A stretch of DNA of 64,000 nucleotides, from the NCBI GenBank assembly GCA_022393335.1, contig JAJEKB010021049.1:1-64000 (forward strand), read 5' to 3'. A model generated the notes under the pieces. The model worked only from the letters and a program-made list of their open reading frames with translations, was not told the DNA's origin and searched no databases. The position numbers and the translations under genes are program-made. Shown one piece after another: positions 1 to 9,629 of this stretch; within the stretch, counting starts at the first letter, position 1, and the number at the start of each line of letters is the position of its first letter. The stretch is from Macrotrachela quadricornifera. Taxonomy: Eukaryota; Rotifera; Eurotatoria; Philodinida; Philodinidae.

Positions 1-995
1 ATTCTATCAACCTGTTCCGCAAGTTTCATAGGATTGATTTTAGCCTCATTTTGAAGCTTTTCGGTTGCTCCATCTGCTGCACAAATAAAATTCGTGGGGT
101 GGAGAAATGAAGACCATAAATTTTACAAGATATCGTAAAAAACCCCAAAAAAGTTTTACATTGTTTAGGCAAAAAAGTGGACTATTTGACTTTTTTTTCA
201 CTCAACGAAACAAAAGATAGAGATGTAAATAATGTAGTTTTGTAGAGCGAGTGTTGCTCTACAAAATGGTATATAACACAAATATTAATTAATAAAGTTT
301 AGTAGAAATCTAAGATCAAAACTAAAAATCCAAACCAATCATTGATTTTTTCATGCATGACAGGAATGACCCTCAATGTGGCGCCCATAACTCTTTATGG
401 ACTCAACTTTAAAACGTAAAATTTTGACCTATAGCCTAACTTTTCACAGGCATTCAGATGGAGTTGAAATAATAGGGGGTCAACATTTTCGAGGTGACGT
501 CGATGCTCGATTGGCTCGTGGACCCTCTCTTAAGTGATTCGTTCTCTATCGCAATATTTTATAAAGAAGAGAGTAGGAGTCGTCAAGCTCAAGTTTTCGG
601 AGTTCGTTCAAATCAACTAAAGAACTGTTTGAATAGTTCTTTTTCAACGAATTCAAATTTTGTCGATTTCTAGAACAGATTTCAGTTTTTTAAATAGCTT
701 TTTCCTATTTCAGATAGGAAAAGTTTTGATGATTCCCTTAATTAATATCTTAACAGATGAATAATAGTCCAACAAAAATATTAAAATAAAATAAAGTAAA
801 GGTATTGTTGAAACATGTCCAAAAACAACGCAGCAACATCAAGTTGTTGGAAAAATGTTCTTAAGGTGACAAAAAAAGCGTTATTCAATAATTTCAATAT
901 GTTATGTTTTGTTTTTATGAGCAAATTTAGGAATATTATGTTACAGGAGAAAAGTAAAAGTTTAGAAATTTCATTGTATTTGAAAAGTATCTGAC
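1..995. other. AT-rich intergenic DNA, no gene
   Basis: I see no coding signal here on either strand. The only clear structure is a short perfect hairpin at 238-266. The stretch around 370-540 is less AT-rich than its surroundings and may be an old repeat fragment, but I found no termini for it. Confidence 0.5.
238..266. repeat. perfect 11-bp hairpin
   Basis: Two 11-base arms, TTTTGTAGAGC and its exact reverse complement, are separated by a 7-base loop. No gene adjoins it. It may be the tip of a decayed foldback element, since CTCTACAAA motifs recur in the foldback elements near 5.0-5.9 kb and 54.9-55.7 kb. Confidence 0.6.
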
Positions 996-1118
996 TAGAG
1001 TCCGTCCGGTCCGGTTCGGGTCCGGGTGCATTGCTAGCCTGGTCGGGTCGGGTCCGGGTGTGTAAAAAACGACCGGTTCGGTTTCGTGTGCAAAAAGTTG
1101 TACCCGTGCAGGACTCTA
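996..1118. mobile_element. GC-rich hAT-like MITE
   Basis: A 123-bp island of high GC sits in very AT-rich DNA. Its ends are inverted: TAGAGTCC at the left and GGACTCTA at the right, with many internal copies of CCGGTTCGGG/CGGGTCCGGG-type motifs. Termini of the form YAGRGTCC with internal CGGGT repeats are typical of hAT-derived MITEs. The flanking 8-mers (988-995 and 1119-1126) match at only 5 of 8 positions, so a target duplication is at best decayed. It has no coding capacity. Confidence 0.45.
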
Positions 1119-2186
1119 AATCAGTCAATTATATACAAAAAATGTTTAAGACTACCCGATTTAATCAATTCAAATGAGAGATATCTTCAATTTTATTGTA
1201 GAATTTAAGTAAACATTAAAAACCGAGAATTAACTGTGCATAGTTAATAAAAGATTTATGATTTCAATTGATATATTTAAGTTGACATCTTGCCGAATTA
1301 TGTTTTGAAGGTAATATCAAGAAACATTTCTATATTCATCCCACATAAATTAATTAAAATAATCGATGCAGACTTTTTGATTGTATATTACATTAAATTA
1401 TACGAATAATATGTTTTTTTTTATTAGCAGAATAGATCATGCAAAAGTTGTAAGGTTTCTCTGTTCAATACATTGCAAAGAGTTTCGATCATGCTATGAA
1501 ATTTCTGTGTTATTTCCTTCCGTTTGGTTAACTCTCAATAAGTATTCTAACCTTTATCATTTTATATTCGTCTTTATACTTTAAGCCCTGATTATACACA
1601 GGCTTATTTACTTTTCTTATGAACAATGTCAAACTTGGTGAAAGTCCGTATCATGTTCTTTCTTCTCTTACTTTTTTTGATACCCTACATGCATTCTCTG
1701 TCTTATGAGCAACATATCAATTGTTTTTTAAAGTATAATAAAAAGTGACGTAAAATTTTTTCCTTAATATTTTTTTATTATCTACATTGCTGGTTTATGT
1801 CAACATAGGAAATTAAAATATTTATAACCTACTGCAGAATTTTTATTCATAAATAAATAAAACGATTACTTCCTTCGTTTTTACCAACATATAAAATGTG
1901 TCATGACTCTCACATAAGACAAAGAAGCGTTAACGTCAACAAATGTTACTTTATGACGCTCACTTATGTACAGTATATATACACATACATTTTTTTTTCT
2001 TTTCTGTTGAATACATATAGTGTTTTATTGATCATGATCATCTAATATTCTTTGTTGCGTCATTCTTTTTTTCTTCGTTATTATGTATTTGATTTTTTTC
2101 CTTTCGTTTTTTTTTCTATGATCTTTTTTCTCTCAATATATATATATGTATATTGTTTTGTTTCGTTATTATTATTATTATTATTA
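1119..2186. other. AT-rich DNA, no gene
   Basis: No coding or structural signal was found beyond a short (ATT)n run ending at 2186, into which the next element is inserted at a TA. Confidence 0.5.
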
Positions 2187-3136
2187 CAGTCGAGTTCGCT
2201 TATAAGAGCGCAGTCGGGGTTCCTAAACGAGGCTCTTATATCCGGACCGCTCCTTTATCTGAAGTAAATGTAAAAGAGCGCAAAAATTGATTCTTGTCAA
2301 CATTTATTAAGTAGCACGTAGACATACATAAATTTACTTAAAGAAACCCGTGATTTTACTTTGAGTACGATTAATTAAAGTGTTCTTTTCGACCATGTCT
2401 TCGATATCATAATATGAATTATACTCTATAATATTATCTTACAAATACTTGCGAATCATTGAAAGACGCATCGGCGCATCTTTATAATAGACACCTGGCA
2501 CCGACCTATCAACAATTCCGGCTTCTTCGTCGTATTGCCTTATCTTCTTCACTATAGAATAGCTGATGTTGAAATCTTTAGCCACTTCATCTGTTTTTTT
2601 CGATTTCAGTACTTCCAAGATTTCCAATTTTTGCCCAATCGATATTGTGCAACGTTTTCCACTGGGAGATGCCATTCTCTCAAAGATAAAGATTCAACGA
2701 AAAATGAGGAACAGTGTATAGAATGAAGCAAGAAGAAAAAATCCATGGAATGGAAAATCACATAGATGATCACCATGAAAAAAAATCCAACGTAGAACAA
2801 CATGAAAGAAAGAAGACCGAAGGAAAGGAAAAGTCCATCACATATATATGACAGAGAATGAAAACTCCTTGGCAGACGACTAATCAGAAAAGAAAAGAAG
2901 AAGAACATAAGTGCATATTTATAATCATATAGATAAAAAGGCTCTTTTATACGGACTAAAATCGCAAAAAAACGCCAAAACACAGCTCTTATAAGCGAAC
3001 CGCTCCTTTATCCGAAGCTCTCATAAGCGAACATTGCCAGCACGTAAAACACAGGAGAAAAAAACGGGGAATTGGAAAACGGCTCTTAAAAGCGAATCGC
3101 TCCTTTATCCGGAGCTCTTTTAAGTGGACTCGACTG
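2187..3136. mobile_element. deleted pogo/Tigger-type DNA transposon
   Basis: The element is bounded by inverted ends CAGTCGAGT...ACTCGACTG and flanked on both sides by TA (2185-2186 and 3137-3138), the target duplication of the Tc1/mariner/pogo superfamily. Both ends also carry subterminal copies of a motif close to GCTCTTATAAGCGAACCGCT, probably transposase-binding sites. At about 950 bp it is too short for a full transposase (usually about 500 residues). It holds only an N-terminal DNA-binding ORF on the minus strand (2439-2675). The CAG start, TA duplication and CENP-B-like domain together support a pogo/Tigger assignment. Confidence 0.85.
2439..2675 (-). pseudogene. pogo/Tigger transposase N-terminal HTH remnant
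   Basis: This 78-residue ORF matches the N-terminal CENP-B/pogo helix-turn-helix. A basic start (MASPSGKR) leads into SIGQKLEILEVLKSKKTDEV and AKDFNISYSIVKKIRQYDEE, the spacing typical of this fold. The second HTH (CENP-B_C), the DDE catalytic domain and the C-terminus are missing, so it cannot catalyse transposition. The reading frame of the DNA-binding part is nevertheless clean from ATG to stop. If expressed, it could still bind element ends. It lies wholly within the element at 2187-3136. Confidence 0.75.
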
Positions 3137-3165
3137 TATTATCATTATTGTTGTTATTATACATA

Positions 3166-4082
3166 CAGTAAAACCTCTCTAATGTGAACACTCAAGGGAA
3201 TATTCAAAAGTGTTCACTATACGGAGGTGTTCAGATTAGAGAGGGTTAAGCTTATTATTATAGAAAAGAGTTTCTATTGCCTGGGTGCAGGTCAACGGGA
3301 CCTAACACCAGTTTCTTATCTCTTTATTTTATTCTTTTAACTTCAGATTTAACTTTGCTTTACAAAAAAATCTTCAATTCTGCTTCGCATTCGTTTGATA
3401 GTCAGATATGTATTTCGATCTTTCGTTTGAGGATATTTGAAACAGATCCAATGGAACACTTGTACTTTTCGGCGAGTGTTCGGCAAGAGAGACCGTTTCC
3501 CCCATCATTGTCTTGGATCAGTTGAATCTTTTCTTCCAGACTCAAATCGTGTCGACTGGACATTATCGGATCGTGAATGCCGAGTTAATGTTTTTCCAGC
3601 ACGCTTATATATATATATAAACATGTTGGAAAATACTTAGTATGACATAAACGTTCTATACTGGGAAATGTCCAATATAGAACATGTCATAACACACTAG
3701 GAAAAAACCCAATACGTCAGTTCGGAAAATCCGGTATGTAACACATGGATATTTCCAACACTTGTGAACGTCCTAGAACTGTTTACATGAACGATGTGCT
3801 TGCATGTTTGAGAGAAAAAAATACCCTAAATAAGACTCAGAATTTTCTTCTTTATCTATGTTCGTGACGACATGTTCGAAATCGAGAAGAACGAAGAAAT
3901 GTTCACATTAGAGAGGTAATTTTAGTAGGCGGGACTGAAAAAAACCGTTCACTGTTCACAATAGGGAGGTGTTCACTGTAGAGAGGTCCATTTCAAGCAA
4001 AAATCGCTCGCTGGGAATTCAGGGTGTTCACAATATGGAGGTTTTCACATTAGAGAGGTGTTCACTATTCGAGGTTTTACTG
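3166..4082. mobile_element. second deleted pogo/Tigger-type transposon
   Basis: The inverted ends CAGTAAAACCTC and GAGGTTTTACTG are flanked by TA (3164-3165 and 4083-4084). Several subterminal copies of a motif near GTTCACATTAGAGAGGTGTT lie in both orientations. The element is 917 bp and differs in sequence from its left neighbour, which ends only 29 bp upstream, so this is a second family. It carries a short minus-strand ORF (3402-3563) for a Tigger-type HTH and no catalytic domain. CAGTAAAACCTC-type ends are characteristic of Tigger elements. Confidence 0.85.
3402..3563 (-). pseudogene. Tigger transposase N-terminal HTH remnant
   Basis: This 53-residue ORF reads MSSRHDLSLEEKIQLIQDND, then SCRTLAEKYKCSIGSVSNIL, then a basic KRK. 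It is a clear CENP-B_N-type helix-turn-helix (EEK..LI......S...LAEKY..S.G.VSNILK). The frame stops right after the domain and the rest of the transposase is gone. As in the element to its left, the DNA-binding segment is the only part left intact. Confidence 0.75.
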
Positions 4083-4554
4083 TATATATGTCGTATCGAA
4101 GTTAAAATTTCGACAAAACTCACTATCGAAGTCATCACTTCGATATAAATGTACTTGTCGAAGTTACAACGTCAATAAAATGAATTATCGAAGTTAGTTC
4201 TAGGAGAGTAGTGGTTTTGCTTGTATGGCTGTAAGTCGAAAATAATATATTAAGAATTACAAAGAACACTAGATTATTCATTTAAAATCAAATACACAAT
4301 CTTTAATACTGTAATCGACAAAATAAAATATTCTTTCGCTATTTTATCACATATATGATTATTTGTTATTTTCTTTCTTTTCTTTCGTTCTCCTGTTAAC
4401 TCGTATTTGTTGGGATTTTTTCATTTTCTGTGAATCACATATACTTGGATTTTTCTTTTCTTACACATAATAATTAAGTACAGCAAATGGTATTCTAGTT
4501 AGTCATTGTTCCTATAATCAATTTTTCAAAGCACCAGTTTCCGCAACATTATTT

Positions 4555-4746
4555 ATGGAAGATGTTCCCAATGAAGCACCAAAATCATTGCTAGAAATCG
4601 TTCGACCTCAAAGTATCACTGATGATCAAGGAATGTTGAAATGTGATTGTGAAGGTGGTTGTAAAACAAACAGATGTAAATCTAAACAAGCAAAAGACTT
4701 ATGCAACTCACGATGTTATCATTCAGGAACATGTGATAATGAATAA
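4555..4746 (+). pseudogene. cysteine-rich C-terminal fragment of a transposon protein
   Basis: This 63-residue ORF lies inside the Ginger-like element. Its second half has nine regularly spaced Cys: KCDCEGGCKTNRCKSKQ, then LCNSRCYHSGTC. This C.C...CKT.RC.C....LC...C pattern is the zinc-binding tail I associate with transposon-derived integrase proteins (KRBA2/Ginger-type); the assignment is from memory. The integrase core is absent, and the ORF ends two residues after the last Cys (Asp-Asn-Glu, then TAA at 4744-4746). It is probably the 3-prime end of a deleted transposase gene. Confidence 0.5.
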
Positions 4747-4795
4747 TAAATAATTAGAATATAGTTGAATGTGTCTTTTCAGTGTTTGAGATAAT

Positions 4796-4989
4796 TTCGA
4801 TAATTCATTTTATCGAAGTTGTAACTTCGACAAATACATTTCTAGCGAAGCGGTAACTTCAATGGTGAAATTTATCAAAGTGGCAACTTCCATGTTTTAT
4901 CTTGTCGAAGTTGTAACTTCAATACCCCGTTTTATGGAAGTTATAACTTCAATACTCTTCTTTATCGAGGTTTTAACTTCGATACGACA
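4796..4989. repeat. subterminal array of about 32-bp palindromic units
   Basis: Six imperfect units of about 32-33 bp, each built on a TCGAAGTTNTAACTTCGA-like palindrome, run up to the right terminus. A matching shorter array in the same element lies at 4089-4200. They are most likely transposase-binding sites of the Ginger-like element. Confidence 0.75.
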
Positions 4990-4991
4990 TA

Positions 4992-5949
4992 TAAAGAGTG
5001 CTTCACAAGGTCTGAAGCACTTTTAAAATGTTTCGTTCTCGCGTTTAACAAAACCAAAGTCTTTGAAACTTTAGTATATTATTGGGCACGTTTAGTGCTA
5101 CATAACTACAAAGCTTCAGATCTATAGCTTGCACTATAAATGAAAACCTGTAGCAACACCGACATATATATTTTTTTCAATTTTCTTGTATTTCGGGTCT
5201 GGCAAAGTGTTCATACGTCGACTGAGATACATGTTAAAATCTTGGATTTTTTTTAAAAATATACGCCATAAAAAGCTCTACAAAAACTACGATAACAAAT
5301 CCCTCTTGATTTGTGTTAATACTCTCTACTAGACTCAAAATAAAAAACCTACATGATAATATTGCTTCTCATCATACTGTGCATAATAAAAAAATGTTTG
5401 AAAGACCATTTTGTTTTGCATGCATCTCAGCTTGAGAATACATTAAAATCTTGATGTTTTTCTCAAGAGATGCGCCGTCTAAAGCTCTACAAAAATTATA
5501 TGAACAAATCCCTATTGGAAAGGAAAAGTCTTCTAAGCCTTTTTTTATTACGCACAATACGGCGAGCAGTGATACTACTATATTGAGCGTTTATTTTGGG
5601 TATGACAGAAACCGTTAAGATAAGTTAAGAGGAAATTGTTATTATAATTTTCGTATAGCTTTTCATGTCGCATCTTTTAAAAAAATCAAGATTTTAACAT
5701 GTATCTAAGCCGAGACATAGACAAAAAAAATGTTGCATAATCCGAAGATGATCTGAAAAATTGAAAAAATAGTACAACTCGGTGTTGCTACAGGTTCCCA
5801 TTTACAGTAGAAGCTATAGACCTGAAACTTTGTAGTTACGTATCACAAAGGATGTCCAATAATATGTTCAAGTTTCAAAGACTTTGATTTTGTTAAACGT
5901 GAAAACGAAACATTTTAAAAGCGCTTCAGAATTTGTGAAACACCCTTTA
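4992..5949. mobile_element. foldback element with arms of about 300 bp
   Basis: The left arm (about 4994-5300) is the imperfect reverse complement of the right arm (about 5640-5948). The tips are AAAGAGTGCTTCACAA at the left and, read inward from the right, AAAGGGTGTTTCACAA. It is flanked by TA/TATA; the exact boundary overlaps the TATA duplication of the Ginger-like element by 2 bp. An extra copy of the inner-arm motif (TCTACAAAAA...AACAAATCCCT) lies in the loop at about 5430-5520. No transposase was found. Related internal sequence recurs at 15070-15330 and 54881-55741. Confidence 0.7.
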
Positions 5950-6057
5950 TATATAATCTTTGTTACATCTCCTTCATCTTATTTTCACATATGCATCAAC
6001 AGCTGCATAACAAATTATTTATGTAAGCTTATGATTTCTTATATACTATAGTTCAAA

Positions 6058-6372
6058 AAACCACCATAGTTGAATGGTTACGTTGCTTGACACGCACCCA
6101 TAAGGTACTATGTTCAAACCTCAGTAACATCATCCATGGAATGGCCTTGGACAACTTACTAACGACTAAGTTGTCTCAAATGATTCATTCCGCATGAGTC
6201 ATTCGTGCTGACTACATCTTTAGTCAGTAAGTTGGACGGAAGAGAGTGCAGATACCGCCGTCTGTAGAAAGAAACGACGACAGAACCCGGTTGCATGCGG
6301 AAAATTACTAATAATAACCGCGATCGGCCCCTACGAACGATAAGCCTATCGGACGTTATTATTATTACCATT
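6058..6372 (+). mobile_element. tRNA-derived SINE
   Basis: The 5-prime part has Pol III promoter boxes at tRNA spacing: an A box (TAGTTGAATGGTTA, 6067-6080) and a B box (GTTCAAACC, 6112-6120). A GC-richer tRNA-unrelated body of about 230 bp follows and ends in a (TTA)n tail. Candidate target duplications are ATAGTTCAAA (6048-6057) and ATGGTTCAAA (6373-6382), 9 of 10 identical. No protein is encoded; the open frame across the body is incidental. Confidence 0.65.
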
Positions 6373-6382
6373 ATGGTTCAAA

Positions 6383-6740
6383 GTTCTACTATAGTATCCT
6401 CACACGATTTTAAGAGATAACAAGAAGAGACTTTGCTTTTTCTCAAAAAATAAACTCGACATTAACTTCCTTATAATATGCTTTGTGCTTGAATACAAGT
6501 ATCTTATCAGTATTTGCACAAAAACATTAAGTTATTATTACATGAAGAAGAGAACGCGAAATAACATTTTTCTTTCTTTCTCTATTAACTCGTATATATG
6601 TCAAATGGATAAATCATCGATATATATTATTTAACGAAATTTTTCGTCCTAGAGTGCCATTTCGACTGCCAATAATATATCTATTTGTAATATCTAAAGT
6701 ATTCTATTAGTTTTTACATAAGCTGCTTTTAGACATCATA
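6383..6740. other. AT-rich upstream region
   Basis: This is AT-rich DNA between the SINE and the next ORF. I see no convincing promoter motif. Confidence 0.4.
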
Positions 6741-7217
6741 ATGGCAACTTCAGGTGCTATTTATAATACTGTTATTAAAGGTAAACAAATATTCGATGTA
6801 TCAAAATCATGTATTGATAATGATATACGGATGCATGCTGAAAACAATAATTGGTCAAACAATGAGAAAAAAGTTTTATTCAAAGCTGATGAAAGACCCA
6901 TAAAAAGTTTTTTTTCGCATGGTGTTAAAGACTATCATGCTGACAAAGCTGATATGAATAGATACAAAGAAATTGAAGTTATATTTAATAATAGAAGTTC
7001 GTATCAAAATTTTCTCTCAAGATATTATAATAGAAATTCTATACAACAAAAAGATTTAATTGGTTATTTGGAACATGCTTGTGAAAAATCTGAAATATCG
7101 ATGACTCGAACATGTTTACAAGCAAAGACAATACATTTAACTGAAGATGATGGAGTAACATCTTATCCAACTGAAAAACAAATCATGGAATTCAAATTAA
7201 CACTGACAATTAATTAA
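6741..7217 (+). CDS. small protein of unknown function, single exon
   Basis: This 158-residue ORF does not match a family I recognise. It has no signal peptide and no membrane segment. It is hydrophilic with a mixed charge pattern, including KKVLFKADERPIKSFFSHG near residues 48-66 and a predicted helical region around LIGYLEHACEKSE (about 105-117). The length (477 bp without a stop in DNA of about 30 percent GC) makes chance unlikely. An AATAAA lies about 50 bp past the stop (about 7267), compatible with a polyadenylation signal. Codon use is AT-biased like the intact genes. It could be a lineage-specific gene or one exon of a longer gene, and I see no splice partner. Confidence 0.5.
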   Translation: MATSGAIYNTVIKGKQIFDVSKSCIDNDIRMHAENNNWSNNEKKVLFKADERPIKSFFSHGVKDYHADKADMNRYKEIEVIFNNRSSYQNFLSRYYNRNSIQQKDLIGYLEHACEKSEISMTRTCLQAKTIHLTEDDGVTSYPTEKQIMEFKLTLTIN

Positions 7218-8796
7218 GAAGCATTGATACTTCATAAATATTATTCAAGATTCTTCAATCTGAATTTTAATAAAAATTTTTTATTCACTAGTCTTTTTAT
7301 ATCATTCTGTCTTATTGTAATAATTAAATATGTTTTACTATAGCAAATAATGAATGATGAATTTTTCATACAATCACAATTTTACTTGTGTTTATAAAAC
7401 GTAACAAATATGAAACTAGAATAAAAATTCTGTTTTCATGATACATACGTCTGATAAACAAGAGTTAGCAATTTTATTTTGGATATATTGTTACTATAAA
7501 AGCATATTTTTAAATGAATAATACCGTATTCGGGAAGGGTGCGAAATTCTCTATCCTACCCTGTGCATTTGTATTTTAGTTCTCACTTTTAAATATCACA
7601 GATACGATTTTGTCACTGTGATGAAAATGATTTTTTTAAATTTTGCATCATCGTAGAACAATTGTGCTGAAAGAATAATTATATATTTTGATAGCATTTA
7701 AAATTCTCTATCTTCAAAATAATATGAAAAATAATGAAGTCATTTCCATTGACAAATTCGAACAAATCCACAACTTTTTCGGTACTTTTTTCATGATTGT
7801 CTTTGTCTAATTTAGGATTGATTAATGAGGATATTTACATATTATTGGATTTATTATTGAACAAACAAATATAAAATGATAGAGAAGTTGAAGCTCTACT
7901 AGAATGCATAATCAATTTCATAAAAATTAATTTTCTTTGTATCTCGAATCCGAGATAACAATGACTGACGCAAACGTACTTTAATTGATCCCAAGATATA
8001 TTGACTCTACCGTTTAGCTATAAGTGAGTTTAAGTGGAATTAAGAAAAGCTAAAAGTGTTTATACTCAGCTTTTCTCTTCCAAGATATAATCAAATGTAT
8101 TTTGAAAAAATAGGCTGTTTATAATTCTTCTTACAATAAATGGTGCTGAAGTATTAGTCTTGACATCTTCAAATGTGCACTTTTCCCTTAGAAAAAAAAT
8201 CATTTTGTCTAATTAAAATATCCATTTCACGAATTCCGCGTTGTTCTTTAACGTAATTACGCTAACTTTGATTTTTTTTAAAAGTGAAAGTGTTACTACA
8301 ACTAAAGTATTAATCTGATTTCAGATCAATTCTAAAGAAAATGAACCATATATTTTACTATAATAATCAGGATCAGCGTAAGAATCGTCGTGAAGCTACG
8401 ATAGATTGACAAGATTTTGAAGGAGTCAACAAACAATGAGAAATTCATAAAAATTTCCTAGAATTTTTCTGAAATAATCTCTCTTAACAGATTCCTTCAT
8501 GATTCTCTCACTTTTTTTCCGAACTCTTCAGAAACTTTATCAATCTGTCAAAACTTCAAACAAATTCTTGTAAAAAACATTGTTCTAGGTATTAAAAATG
8601 ATAAATGATAGCTTCCACATCTTTAAGCAAAAACTTAAAGACAAACTAATGAAATTGCTGTACTCTTTTCTTTTAATTAACTATTATTCTCATTCATTTT
8701 TCTTATTTCAATATTTTTATTTTCGAATAAGAATATAGATAATGTATATTACTTATATTGATAAAATACAAAAATTAAAGATAAAATAAAATATTC
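7218..8796. other. AT-rich DNA, no gene
   Basis: No coding signal was recognised on either strand. It lies between the tail-to-tail 3-prime ends of the small gene at 6741 and the Hint gene at 8797. Confidence 0.5.
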
Positions 8797-9629
8797 TTAT
8801 AAAAATAATGTTTGTGGTCGAAAATAACGTGCAAAATAAAACATAATTTTAATAATCCAATTTAAATCTTCTGATTTATAAATATTAAATGGATCATTTA
8901 AATAAAAAAATTGTGTTAATTTATAATAATAACGAAAAGGAAACATATAAAATTGTGCTAAATGATGATTTTTTGCATATGCAAAACAACTTGCTAATAT
9001 ATGATTAACTAATAATGTACCTTTAATTGTTAATGGTGCATAATAACTTTTTTTTATTTGAATTGTTATATTTATAACTGGAGAATATATTAATTTTTCA
9101 TTAAATAAAACATATAATAAATCTCCTTTTTGAACTTGTTTAGCAGCAAGATATTTTTCATTTCCATCAATAGAAATTATTGGAATTAAATGATATTCTG
9201 TTAAACTTATTTCATAACCGCAATCTGTTATTAATCTATAAAATAAAGCTTAAGAAAAAAAATATTTATTATTATTAAAAATTTTCAAATAAAATACCTT
9301 CTTCTGATGTATGTTTATCTAACATCATTATCATTTCAGTAAAAACTACTTTTGATTGATCAATAGTCATGATTTCATCACCTGTTTTAAGATAACCAAT
9401 TGGTTTATTTTCACCATTTGATAATTTAACTAAAGAATCACCTGAAAAACATCTAATAACTATTTCTGTTGAATGAGCCCAAGCATCTTTAATAGATTTA
9501 TTAATTTTTATCAAAGAAATTAAAATAAAATTTACCTCTTCCATTAATATAATATGAATTATTATTTAACGCAATAACTATATCTAATAATATTAAAAAT
9601 ACAATGATAATCATATATCTAACATTCAT
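8797..9629 (-). CDS. secreted hedgehog-type Hint (Hog) protein, three exons
   Basis: Exons on the minus strand are 9536-9629, 9298-9486 and 8797-9248, with two 49-nt GT...AG introns; the spliced product is 244 residues. Residues 1-20 form a signal peptide (MNVRYMIIIVFLILLDIVIA). A Hint domain starts at Cys44 in CFSGDSLVKL. The family residues are present: Asp88 (MMLD), Thr111 and His114 in LTEYHLIPI, and Cys182 in YAPLTIKGTLLVNHILASCF, which is close to the hedgehog Hog domain. Hint domains catalyse N-to-S acyl shift and self-cleavage; in hedgehog the fragment ahead of Cys receives a sterol. Only about 23 residues lie between signal peptide and Cys44, with no hedge domain, and residue 43 is Arg where hedgehog has Gly. 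The last 60 residues are hydrophobic and aromatic, like the sterol-recognition tail. Activity is inferred. Confidence 0.85.

Larger units (their letters stand above)
4089..4989. mobile_element. Ginger-like DNA transposon remnant
   Basis: The ends are inverted: both read TGTCGTATCGAAGTTAAAA inward (19 identical bases, then weaker similarity). The 4-bp sequence TATA flanks both sides (4085-4088 and 4990-4993), although a TATA duplication is easily mimicked in AT-rich DNA. TGT...ACA termini with a 4-bp duplication fit Ginger cut-and-paste elements. Inside, both ends carry arrays of a palindromic GAAGTTNNAACTTC unit, and a short ORF (4555-4746) encodes a cysteine-rich motif seen in Ginger/retroelement integrase-type proteins. 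At 901 bp it has lost the integrase core and is non-autonomous. Confidence 0.6.

Noticed and set aside
4796..4989. CRISPR-like array of palindromic repeats with 32-bp period
   Set aside because: The units are diverged, the spacers are not unique inserts, there are no cas genes, and the array is the end of a transposon in an animal-type genome.
6159..6371. 70-codon minus-strand ORF with Arg-rich sequence
   Set aside because: It lies inside the SINE body and reflects its GC-rich composition.
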